Source of the DNA: CAVQGM01 sp963712065
GTDB taxonomy: Bacteria > Actinomycetota > Acidimicrobiia > Acidimicrobiales > Acidimicrobilacustridaceae
Assembly (NCBI GenBank): GCA_963712065.1
Contig: CAVQGM010000001.1
Coordinates: 372,001 to 436,000 of the forward strand
DNA: 64,000 nucleotides
Direction of reading: 5' to 3'
Shown here: piece after piece, positions 7,650 to 15,842 of the stretch
Numbering within the stretch: the stretch's first letter is position 1
Layout: each line of letters opens with the position of its first letter
The notes under the pieces: generated by a model
Told to the model about the DNA's origin: nothing
The model's database searches: none
What the model saw: the letters and a program-made list of their open reading frames with translations, nothing else
Program-made: the position numbers and the translations under genes

Positions 7650-9104
7650 GTGGCCGGCTCCTTCTACCCGGGCGAGCCCGGCGACCTGGCCGCCACCGTC
7701 GACGCGTCGCTCGTCGCCGGCGTCGCCACGCTCGGCGAGCGTGCCCGGCCGGCGCCCAAGGCGCTCGTGGTCCCCCACGCCGGGTACCGCTACTCGGGCG
7801 ACGTGGCCGGCACCGCCTACGCGACCCTCGTGGGCGTGGAGGGCGTTCGCCGGGTGGTGCTCCTCGGCCCGGCCCACCGTGTGGCGGTCCGGGGCCTGGC
7901 CGTCCCGACCGTCGACGCCTTCCTCACCCCGCTCGGCCCGGTCCCGATCGACGCCGAAGGGCGACGAGCCGTGCTGGCCGCCAGTCGGGCCGTCGAAGCC
8001 GACGACCGCCCGCACGCCGCCGAGCACTCGCTCGAGGTGCACCTCCCCTTCCTGCAGCGCGTCCTCGGTCCCGCCGTGGCGCGGGCTGGCGGCCACGACC
8101 ACGACGAGGGCGGGACCCGGTGGACGCTGCTCCCCCTCGTCGTCGGGCGGGCCCCTGCCGCGGTGGTCGCCGAGGTGCTCGAGGCGGTGTGGGGTGGCGA
8201 CGAGACGCTGATCGTCATCAGCAGCGACCTCAGCCACTACCACGACGACGCCACCGCCAAACGCCTCGATGCCGCCACCGCCGCCCGCATCGTGGCCGGC
8301 GACGGCGCCGCCCTCACCGGCGAGGACGCCTGTGGGGCCCATCCCCTCAAGGGTCTGCTCGAGGTCGCTCGCCGCCGCGACCTCGACGTCGAGCTGCTCG
8401 ATCTGCGCACGTCGGGCGACACGTCCGGCGAGCGCGACCGCGTGGTCGGCTACGGATCGTTCGCGGTGACCGAACGACGCGATCCCGGCGCATCCACGGC
8501 GACGCGGTCGCGATCGATCTCGCCCGAGCGACCGGGAGCCCGACCGCCGCTCGACGACGCCGAGCGCGCCGCGCTGGTGGGGCTGGCCCACCGGGTCGTC
8601 GCCCACGGCACGGCCGGGCGGGACCCCGAGCCGGTCGATCTCGCCGGGCTCCCCCCGGCGCTCGCCGAGCCGGGCGCCTGCTTCGTCACGCTCCGCCGTC
8701 GTGGACGCCTCCTCGGCTGCATCGGGTCGATGGAGCCCCGACGCCCGCTCGCCGAGGACGTCGCCCACAACGCGTGGTCGGCCGCCTTCGCCGACCCGAG
8801 GCTGCCCGCCGTGGCCCCCGACGACCTCCCCGAGCTCGGCGTCAAGATCTCGGTGCTCGGTCCGCTCCGCCCGATGGACGTCTCGTCACGCGACGAGTTG
8901 GCCGGCGAGCTGCGTCCCGGCATCGACGGCGTCCTGATCGAGGCGCGGGGGCACCGGGGCACGTTCCTGCCGTCGGTGTGGGAGCAGGTCGGGTCGGTCG
9001 ACGCGTTCCTGGACCACCTGTGGCGCAAGGCCGGGTTGCGGACCGGGCGCTGGCCCCACGATCTGGTCGTCTGGCGCTACGAGACCGTCGAGTTCGGCGA
9101 CTGA
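7650..9104 (+). CDS. Memo-AMMECR1 fusion protein (AmmeMemoRadiSam proteins B and A), probable frameshift at the 5' end
   Basis: A 484-residue fusion. Residues 1-265 are a Memo domain (class III extradiol dioxygenase fold) with AGSFYPG, VVPHAGYRYSG, the histidine text EHSLEVHLPF and SSDLSHYHDD. After a linker, residues 290-484 form an AMMECR1 domain with RGRLLGCIGS and the tail FLDHLWRKAGL. Most genomes keep the two as separate genes. The only in-frame start is a GTG inside the conserved N-terminal motif. A GTG at 7613 in another frame reads VTADGPRLRR, and removing one T at 7643 joins it to PAVAGSFYPG, the family N-terminus. I therefore suspect a single-base insertion and a true start at 7613. 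The 3' end overlaps pgi convergently by 28 bases. Function of the system is unknown. Confidence 0.88.
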   Translation: MAGSFYPGEPGDLAATVDASLVAGVATLGERARPAPKALVVPHAGYRYSGDVAGTAYATLVGVEGVRRVVLLGPAHRVAVRGLAVPTVDAFLTPLGPVPIDAEGRRAVLAASRAVEADDRPHAAEHSLEVHLPFLQRVLGPAVARAGGHDHDEGGTRWTLLPLVVGRAPAAVVAEVLEAVWGGDETLIVISSDLSHYHDDATAKRLDAATAARIVAGDGAALTGEDACGAHPLKGLLEVARRRDLDVELLDLRTSGDTSGERDRVVGYGSFAVTERRDPGASTATRSRSISPERPGARPPLDDAERAALVGLAHRVVAHGTAGRDPEPVDLAGLPPALAEPGACFVTLRRRGRLLGCIGSMEPRRPLAEDVAHNAWSAAFADPRLPAVAPDDLPELGVKISVLGPLRPMDVSSRDELAGELRPGIDGVLIEARGHRGTFLPSVWEQVGSVDAFLDHLWRKAGLRTGRWPHDLVVWRYETVEFGD

Positions 9105-10732
9105 CCGCCCCCGGCCCGAAGGCCGCGGTAGCGCCGGATCAGGGCGTTGGTCGAACCGTCGTGGCCGAGCTCGGGCTCGCGCGCCGCGACGAGCTCGGGG
9201 ATGATCGCCTGGGCCAGCTCCTTGCCCAGCTCGACCCCCCACTGGTCGAAGCTGTTGATGTTCCACACCGCGCCCTGCGTGAACGTCTTGTGCTCGTAGA
9301 GGGCGACGAGCTGGCCGATGGTGAACGGCGTGAGCTCGTCGACGAGGATCGACGTGCTCGGATGGTTGCCGGCGAAGGTCCGGGCCGACACCAGGTCGGG
9401 GGCCACGCCTTCGGCGGCGACCTCCTCTGCCGTCTTCCCGAACGCCAGCGCCTCGGGCTGGGCGAAGAAGTTGGCCATGAACACGTCCTGGTGGTCGCCG
9501 AGGTCGTGACGGGGACGGGCGAAGCCGATGAAGTCGCACGGGACGAGCTTCGTGCCCTGGTGGATCAGCTGGTAGAAGGCATGCTGGCCGTTGGTGCCGG
9601 GCTGGCCCCAGACGATCTCGCCGGTCTGCACGTCGACCGGTGCGCCCTGACGGTCGACCGACTTGCCGTTGCTCTCCATCGCCAGCTGCTGCAGGTACGG
9701 GGTGAGCCGACCGAGGTAGTGGCTGTACGGCAGCACGGCCAGGGTCTCGGCACCGAAGAAGTTGTTGTACCAGACACCCAGCAGGCCGAGGATCATCGGC
9801 ACGTTCCGTTGGATCGGGGCGGTGCGGAAGTGGTCGTCGACCACCCGGAAGCCCCGCAGCATGTCGTCGAAGTGGTCGGGCCCGATGGCGATCATCAGCG
9901 ACAGGCCGATGGCCGAGTCGACCGAGTACCGACCGCCGACCCAGTCCCAGAACTCGAACATGTTGTCGGTGTCGATCCCGAACTCGCGCACCGCCTCGGC
10001 GTTGGTCGACACCGCCACGAAGTGCCGGGCCACGGCCGCCTCGTCGCCGCCCAGGCCGCGCAGCGACCACTCCCGTGCCGACCGGGCGTTGGTCATCGTC
10101 TCGAGGGTCGTGAACGTCTTGGAGGAGATGACGAACAGCGTCTCCTCGGGGTCGAGGTCGTGGGTGGCCTCCCAGAACTCGTTGCCGTCGACGTTGGAGA
10201 CGAAACGGGCCCCGATCGATCGGTCGCTGAAGTCGAGCAGGGCGTCGTAGGCCATGTGGGGACCGAGGTCGCTGCCGCCGATGCCGATGTTGACGACGGT
10301 GCGGATGCGCTTGCCCGTGTGCCCGGTCCAGTCCCCGCCGCGCACCCGGTCGGCGAAGGCCCGCATGCGACCGAGCACGGTGTGCACCTGCGGCACCACG
10401 TCCACCCCGTCGACGACGATGCGCTCCTCGGCCGGCGCCCGGAGGGCGACGTGGAGCACCGAGCGATGCTCGGTGACGTTGATCGTCTCGCCCCGGAACA
10501 TGGCGTCGCGCAGCTCCTCGACGCCGGCGACGCGAGCGAGGGCGAACAGCAGCCCGAGGGTCTCGGCCGTCACCCGGTGCTTCGAGTAGTCGACGTAGAG
10601 GTGACCGCACTCGAGGGCCATGGTCTCGCCCCGAGTCGGGTCGGCGGCGAACAGCTCGCGGAGGTGCAGGTCACGGGCCTGGTGGTGGTGGGCGGCCAGG
10701 GCCCGCCACTCGGCGCTGTCGGTGATCGACAT
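9077..10732 (-). CDS. pgi: Glucose-6-phosphate isomerase
   Basis: Pgi interconverts glucose-6-phosphate and fructose-6-phosphate in the cytoplasm. The 551-residue protein matches the long bacterial/eukaryotic-type family. It carries INVTEHRSVLH, the phosphate-binding NIGIGGSDLGP, the signature around DWVGGRYSVDSAIG, the catalytic GQPGTNGQHAFYQ region with its Glu/His, and KTFTQGAVWNINSFDQWGVELGK at the C-terminal active-site lysine region (shown here only as landmarks KTFTQG and QWGVELGK). The last 15 or so residues are a non-conserved tail that runs 28 bases into the convergent Memo-AMMECR1 gene. It is the last gene of a minus-strand run with an epimerase and gnd, 9 bases after the epimerase stop, so it is probably cotranscribed. 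Confidence 0.96.
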   Translation of the reverse strand: MSITDSAEWRALAAHHHQARDLHLRELFAADPTRGETMALECGHLYVDYSKHRVTAETLGLLFALARVAGVEELRDAMFRGETINVTEHRSVLHVALRAPAEERIVVDGVDVVPQVHTVLGRMRAFADRVRGGDWTGHTGKRIRTVVNIGIGGSDLGPHMAYDALLDFSDRSIGARFVSNVDGNEFWEATHDLDPEETLFVISSKTFTTLETMTNARSAREWSLRGLGGDEAAVARHFVAVSTNAEAVREFGIDTDNMFEFWDWVGGRYSVDSAIGLSLMIAIGPDHFDDMLRGFRVVDDHFRTAPIQRNVPMILGLLGVWYNNFFGAETLAVLPYSHYLGRLTPYLQQLAMESNGKSVDRQGAPVDVQTGEIVWGQPGTNGQHAFYQLIHQGTKLVPCDFIGFARPRHDLGDHQDVFMANFFAQPEALAFGKTAEEVAAEGVAPDLVSARTFAGNHPSTSILVDELTPFTIGQLVALYEHKTFTQGAVWNINSFDQWGVELGKELAQAIIPELVAAREPELGHDGSTNALIRRYRGLRAGGGQSPNSTVS

Positions 10733-10741
10733 GGACCGGTT

Positions 10742-11728
10742 CTACCAGCTCGCGGTGATCCGGAAGGTGGCCGTGAACGTGGACCCCGGGGCGACGGTGG
10801 GGTGCTCGCCGGTCACGAGGGCGTTGGTGGGGGCGGTCATCGGTTCCAGGGCCGCGAAGGCCTTGCCCCTGGGGGCGTACACCTGGCCGAAGCCGTAGCC
10901 CGGGCCCAGCTCGACCCGAACCGAGCGGCCGCCGCCCTCGAGGCCGAAACCGGTGCCGCGCCGGACCACGTAGGCGTCGTCGAAGGTCCTGCCGGCGAGG
11001 GCGACGACCTCGGCCCGCTCCCGCCGGGCCGAGGTCGTGGGGATGCCCCGATCGTCGAGGATCAGGTGGCGGCGGGCCGGCAACGCCACCGCCAGCCGAT
11101 CCCGGTGCACCCCGGGCAGTCGGAGGTAGGGGTGCCAGCCGAACGACACCGGCACCGCCCGGCGTCCGGTGGGCCGCACCGACGTGGTGACCTCGAGACC
11201 GGTCCCGTCCACGACGGCGGTGATCCCGACCTCGTGGGGGAAGGGAAACGACGCCAACAGCTCGTCGTGGTCACCGAACGGGAAGGTGGCGACGACGCGG
11301 GCCCGGTCGTCGTCGGCGTCGATCTCGACCACCTCCCACGCTCGGGGCCCGACCATCGTGCCGTGGATCGCCAGCCCGTTGCCGTCCCGGTGCAGGGCCG
11401 GGGCCCGGGACAGGTCGACCCTCGTGCGCCCGACGGCGTAGCGGTCGCCGTCCAGGCGGTTGGCCCACGGGTGCAGGAGCGGGAGGCCGAGGGTGTGCCC
11501 GGCGAGCACGGCATCGAGGCCGCCATGGCGGCTGAGCACCTCGGCACCGCCGAACCGCAGCGACACGCCGACCATGCCGAGCGTCGGCAGGAACGTGGCC
11601 CGCACGGCGCCCGCGCCGAGGACGACCGCGGGCCACCCCTCGAAGGTGCCGGGACGGGCGGTTGTTCTCCCGCTCCCCGCCGCTCGGGCGAGTGGTCTCC
11701 CGCTCCCCGCCGCTCGGGCGAGTGGCAC
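10742..11728 (-). CDS. Aldose 1-epimerase family protein with a duplicated N-terminal segment
   Basis: The predicted 328-residue protein is a galactose-mutarotase-like sugar epimerase, interconverting anomers of hexoses or hexose-phosphates. Landmarks are HPWANRLDGDRY, the catalytic-type histidine in LAIHGTMVG, SFGWHPYLRLP with the second histidine, and the C-terminal LEPMTAPTNAL. The start is uncertain. I chose the GTG at 11728, five bases after the gnd stop, which makes the protein begin with two exact copies of the ten-residue text PLARAAGSGR encoded by a 30-bp tandem duplication. That leader is not conserved, and translation could begin further in. It sits between gnd and pgi in one minus-strand run, consistent with a role in hexose entry to glycolysis and the pentose phosphate path. 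Confidence 0.85.
   Translation of the reverse strand: MPLARAAGSGRPLARAAGSGRTTARPGTFEGWPAVVLGAGAVRATFLPTLGMVGVSLRFGGAEVLSRHGGLDAVLAGHTLGLPLLHPWANRLDGDRYAVGRTRVDLSRAPALHRDGNGLAIHGTMVGPRAWEVVEIDADDDRARVVATFPFGDHDELLASFPFPHEVGITAVVDGTGLEVTTSVRPTGRRAVPVSFGWHPYLRLPGVHRDRLAVALPARRHLILDDRGIPTTSARRERAEVVALAGRTFDDAYVVRRGTGFGLEGGGRSVRVELGPGYGFGQVYAPRGKAFAALEPMTAPTNALVTGEHPTVAPGSTFTATFRITASW
11666..11725. repeat. Two tandem copies of a 30-bp unit
   Basis: Positions 11666-11695 and 11696-11725 are identical 30-bp units. Each contains the 20-bp core CGCTCCCCGCCGCTCGGGCG that recurs at 45914-45933, and a 15-bp part recurs at 15300-15314. Here it lies at the 5' end of the epimerase gene directly after the gnd stop and encodes PLARAAGSGR twice. 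Confidence 0.9.
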
Positions 11729-11733
11729 GCCGC

Positions 11734-12756
<1,023 letters not shown>

Positions 12757-12852
12757 GTGATCCCTCTCCTCCGCTGGTCGTGGCCGAACGGCGTCACGCC
12801 GGGGCGCGCCGACATCCTCGCCCATCGGGGGCGGCCTCGGGGGACCGGGCCG

Positions 12853-13467
12853 TCAGGCCCTGACCGCGCTGCCCGCGTACATCGCGCTCAGCACCTTCGG
12901 TCCGACGATGGTGAAGGTGCTCAGGCCCTCGAGCTCGAGCGGCGAGTCGACCAGGAGCCGGCCGATGTCCCGGTTCATGTTGCAGCCGCCGGCGATCCGG
13001 CGCTGCGCGCCGTTCCACCGGTCCTGTCGCCGGGACACCTCGGGGTCGGCCGATCGACCGTGCTCGAGGAAGGAGAACCGGCCGCCGGGACGCAGCACCC
13101 GGGCGACCTCGCGCACGGCCTGGTCGGCGTCGGGGATCGTGCACAGCGTCCAGGTCGACACGGCATGGTCGACCGAGTCGTCGGCCAGGGCGAGGTGCTC
13201 GCCGTCGATGCCCACGAACTCGACCGTGATGGGGCTCCGGGCCATGCGGCGTGCCGCCAGCTTGCGGCCCGTCGCCGACGGGTCGACGGCAAGGACGCGC
13301 GTCACCCCGGGCGGGTAGGCGGGCAGGTTGGTGCCCGACCCGAACCCGAGCTCGAGCACGGTGCCGCTCGCCTCGGCGACCGCCCGCCGGCGCAACGGGA
13401 GCATCCGTCGGTTGCCGAGCGTGAGGTCGATCACCCGGGGAAGGACCTGCTGCTCGTACACACCCAT
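12853..13467 (-). CDS. Class I SAM-dependent methyltransferase
   Basis: This 204-residue protein has the SAM-binding motif I VLELGFGSGTNLP (about residues 37-49), an acidic motif II in VLAVDPS, and the motif III/IV region VDHAVSTWTLCTIPD followed by RVLRPGGRFSFLEHG. The text resembles the UbiE/COQ5 and methyltransferase-11 family members that act on lipids or small quinone-like acceptors. The acceptor cannot be deduced. The gene lies 96 bases upstream of gnd on the same strand and may be transcribed with it. It diverges from the J-domain gene. The C-terminal half contains two cysteines flanking the DRWNGAQRR segment, with no recognised metal motif. Confidence 0.85.
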   Translation of the reverse strand: MGVYEQQVLPRVIDLTLGNRRMLPLRRRAVAEASGTVLELGFGSGTNLPAYPPGVTRVLAVDPSATGRKLAARRMARSPITVEFVGIDGEHLALADDSVDHAVSTWTLCTIPDADQAVREVARVLRPGGRFSFLEHGRSADPEVSRRQDRWNGAQRRIAGGCNMNRDIGRLLVDSPLELEGLSTFTIVGPKVLSAMYAGSAVRA

Positions 13468-13549
13468 CCCCCGAGCGTAGGGCCATGGCCGAGGGGCACG
13501 GTTCGCTAGCCTCGGCCCGGCGGGGCGTGCCGGACAGGAAGGTCACGCG

Positions 13550-14233
13550 ATGGATCCCTTCGACGTGCTGGGCGTGCCCGCCACGGCGACGCGCGACGAG
13601 ATCGAGAGCGCCTACCGGGCCGCGCTCCGCCGCTCGCACCCCGACCTGCACCAGGCTGCAGGCGGCGAGGCGGTGGCCCGGGCCGAGATCGAGACCCGCC
13701 GCCTCAACGAGGCCATCGCCCTGCTCCGGGCGGGGTGGCTCCCCCCTGCGTCGACGGCGGGCGCCGGGGCGACGGGCGCCACGGGGTCGAGCGGGTCGAG
13801 CGGCCCCACCTCGGGCCCCGGTGGGAACGAGGACCGCTTCGGGTTCCACGCCGGTCCCGACACCGACTGGTTCGGCAACCCGATCGACACCCGCATCCGC
13901 GCCGAGCGGGTCGAATGCCCCTTCTGCCGGCTCACGTTCACCGATCCGGTCGTGTACCGCTCGCACCTGGCCAGCGACCACGGCTACGGAGAGCCGGTGG
14001 TCGGTCCCCGGCGGGCACCGGCCGAGGCCAGGCCGCTGATCGACCGGCTGGTGTGGCTGGGGTGGATCCCGGCCGCGTGGCTGTGGTTCCTGCTGGTCCT
14101 CGTCGCCTACTGGGTCGCGGTGATCACCCTGATCGGCGACTCGATCGTGGCCAGCGTGCTGGTGTGGCTCGGGGTGGCGGGCTACGTCGCGGCCCTGGCC
14201 CTGCACCACCGCTTCCGCCGCCGCTCGTCCTAG
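13550..14233 (+). CDS. J-domain protein with a C2H2 zinc finger and two membrane segments
   Basis: The 227-residue protein combines three parts. Residues 1-62 are a DnaJ-type J-domain with the HPD tripeptide in RSHPDLH, needed to stimulate an Hsp70. A Gly/Ser/Ala linker follows. At about residues 123-144 comes a classical C2H2 finger, CPFC with a 12-residue spacer and HLASDH (C-x2-C-x12-H-x4-H). Two hydrophobic segments near the C-terminus (AAWLWFLLVLVAYW and SVLVWLGVAGYVAALAL) then anchor it in the membrane. I infer a membrane-tethered DnaK co-chaperone with an unusual client-binding finger. No dnaK or grpE is nearby. It is followed by a triple-hairpin tandem repeat that starts on the last base of its stop codon. 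Confidence 0.8.
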   Translation: MDPFDVLGVPATATRDEIESAYRAALRRSHPDLHQAAGGEAVARAEIETRRLNEAIALLRAGWLPPASTAGAGATGATGSSGSSGPTSGPGGNEDRFGFHAGPDTDWFGNPIDTRIRAERVECPFCRLTFTDPVVYRSHLASDHGYGEPVVGPRRAPAEARPLIDRLVWLGWIPAAWLWFLLVLVAYWVAVITLIGDSIVASVLVWLGVAGYVAALALHHRFRRRSS

Positions 14234-14335
14234 ACCCCACCCATCGTCGCCCGTGCCCCCCGGGCGACCCCACCCATCGTCGCCCGTGCCCCCCGGGCGA
14301 CCCCACCCATCGTCGCCCGTGCCCCCCGGGCGACC
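14233..14335. repeat. Three tandem copies of a 33-bp unit, each forming a hairpin
   Basis: Exact 33-bp units occupy 14233-14265, 14266-14298 and 14299-14331, with a short partial fourth. Each unit contains GTCGCCCG and CGGGCGAC separated by TGCCCCC, a perfect 8-bp GC stem with a 7-base loop, giving three hairpins in series (first at 14246-14268). They fill the gap between the J-domain gene stop and the alpha/beta hydrolase start. Confidence 0.92.
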
Positions 14336-14354
14336 CTCGCGTAGGGTGCCCGCC

Positions 14355-15272
14355 GTGGGTCACGATCCCGGCTACGACGAGTTCGGCCTCCTCCACGAGA
14401 ACGCCTCCGAGGCGGGCCTGGAGTTCTCCTCTCCGCCCCCCGTCGAGCGGGTGTTCCTCGAGCTCCCGGACGGGCGTGAGGTCAGTGCCATCGTGTGGGG
14501 CGACGATGATCCCGAGCTGGTGCTGCTCCACGGAGGCGCCCAGAACGCCCACACCTGGGACACCCTCGCCCTGGCGATCCGACGTCCGCTCGTCGCCGTG
14601 GACCTCCCGGGCCACGGCCACTCGAGCTGGCGCGACGACAAGGACTACCGGCCGGCCTCCCTCGCCGCCGACGTGGCGCCCGTCATCGAGCAGCTGGCGC
14701 CGAACGCCTCGACGCTGGTGGGCATGTCGCTCGGCGGGCTCACCGCGCTCGCTGCGCTCGCGGCCTCGCCGCCGCTGGCCGAGCGCCTGGTGCTGGTCGA
14801 CATCACCCCTGGGGTGAACCAGGAGAAGGCCGAACCCATCCTGTCGTTCATCACCGGGCCCGAGGAGTTCGAGAGCTTCGACGCCATCCTCGAACGGACG
14901 CTCGCCTACAACCCCACGCGGTCGCGATCCTCGCTGGCGCGGGGCGTGCGCCACAACGCGCGCCAGCGCGAGGACGGCGCCTGGGTGTGGCGGTACGACC
15001 TGCCCCACGGACGCGTCGCCGCCGACGACGGAGCGGATGCCCTGGCCGAGCGCCTGGGGGACCTCTGGGCCGCCGTGGACGCCCTCGCCACCCCCCTCCT
15101 GCTGGTGGTCGGTGGACTGTCGACGGTCGTGGACGACGAGGACGTCGCCGAGCTGGGCCGCCGCCAGCCGGCCGCCGAGGTGATCGTCGTCGAGGATGCG
15201 GGCCACAGCGTCCAGGGCGACCGACCGGTGGAGCTGGCGGCCATCGTCGAGCGGTTCCACGTCGCCGCCTAG
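14355..15272 (+). CDS. Alpha/beta-fold hydrolase
   Basis: This 305-residue alpha/beta hydrolase has the oxyanion-type LLHGGAQNAH, the DLPGHGHS strand, the nucleophile elbow GMSLGG (GxSxG, Ser nucleophile), a C-terminal VVGGLSTVVDDED acid region and the catalytic histidine in EDAGHSVQGD. It resembles the many uncharacterised esterases and haloperoxidase-like hydrolases of actinobacteria. The reading frame is open upstream through the 33-bp repeats, but I set the start at the GTG at 14355 because the conserved protein begins there and the upstream text is repeat-encoded Pro/Arg/Ser. It ends 43 bases before a convergent lipoprotein gene. Confidence 0.87.
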   Translation: MGHDPGYDEFGLLHENASEAGLEFSSPPPVERVFLELPDGREVSAIVWGDDDPELVLLHGGAQNAHTWDTLALAIRRPLVAVDLPGHGHSSWRDDKDYRPASLAADVAPVIEQLAPNASTLVGMSLGGLTALAALAASPPLAERLVLVDITPGVNQEKAEPILSFITGPEEFESFDAILERTLAYNPTRSRSSLARGVRHNARQREDGAWVWRYDLPHGRVAADDGADALAERLGDLWAAVDALATPLLLVVGGLSTVVDDEDVAELGRRQPAAEVIVVEDAGHSVQGDRPVELAAIVERFHVAA

Positions 15273-15299
15273 CGGCCGCCCACCGTCGGTTCCTCGGCA

Positions 15300-15314
15300 C
15301 CCGCCGCTCGGGCG
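15300..15314. repeat. Partial copy of a dispersed GC-rich repeat
   Basis: CCCGCCGCTCGGGCG matches 15 bases of the 20-bp repeat core found twice at 11.7 kb and once at 45.9 kb. It lies in the 42-base gap between two convergent stops, immediately before the lipoprotein stop. Confidence 0.6.
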
Positions 15315-15842
15315 TCACCCCTCCTGGGTGCCGCCGTCGCCCAGACCGGGCTCCGACTGCGGCGCACCCGGCGCGCCGTCGGCGGCATCGGCCTGGGTCG
15401 TGCAACCCGGGATGCCGAGCGCCTCGGCGGTGGCGTCCACCTGCTGGTTGGCGACGTTCACCGCCGCCCCCGCCGGGCCGCTCGCTGCCGTCGGGTCGTC
15501 GAGGACGAGCGCGGCCAGCTCGTCGAGGGCGCTCGACTGCAGGTCGAGGGCATCGAGGTAGTCGTCGGCCTCACCAGCCAGGCCCTCGGGGGTGCCGAGG
15601 TCCTCGGTCTCGTCGCGTTGGGTCTTGGCCCGCTCGGCCGCGGCCCGCAGCGGGCCGGCGGGCGTGGTGTAGCCGGTCGCCGGCCGCAGGGCGTCGGCCT
15701 CGGCCCGCGCCTGCACGCAGACCTGCTCGGCTTCGGCCCGCCACTGCTCGACCGGCACACCGGCCTCTTCGCCGCACGCGGCGACGAGCGCGGCCAGCAC
15801 GACGAGCACCGCCGTCCCGGCTCCCCGGCGGCGCACGCTCAT
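15315..15842 (-). CDS. Small lipoprotein of unknown function
   Basis: A 175-residue protein with an Arg-containing n-region, a hydrophobic core (AVLVVLAALV) and a lipobox AAC at about residues 19-21, so it should be exported and lipid-anchored. The mature part is helix-rich, with EQWRAEAEQVCVQARAEAD and repeated Ala/Leu/Glu text, plus two cysteines (after the lipobox cysteine) that could form a disulfide. The C-terminal 25 residues are Gly/Ala/Pro-rich. The start codon ATG overlaps the stop of the upstream FGGY kinase gene by four bases (ATGA), so the two are translationally coupled. I see no family motif. Confidence 0.8.
   Translation of the reverse strand: MSVRRRGAGTAVLVVLAALVAACGEEAGVPVEQWRAEAEQVCVQARAEADALRPATGYTTPAGPLRAAAERAKTQRDETEDLGTPEGLAGEADDYLDALDLQSSALDELAALVLDDPTAASGPAGAAVNVANQQVDATAEALGIPGCTTQADAADGAPGAPQSEPGLGDGGTQEG

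Noticed and set aside
12855..12867. GTCAG-N3-CTGAC palindrome near the methyltransferase stop
   Set aside because: Arms are in the opposite order to the CTGAC-N-GTCAG operator pair and it lies at the coding end, so I treat it as chance or a weak hairpin.
14233..14335. CRISPR-like array from the 33-bp tandem repeats
   Set aside because: Units are directly adjacent with no spacers and there are no cas genes.
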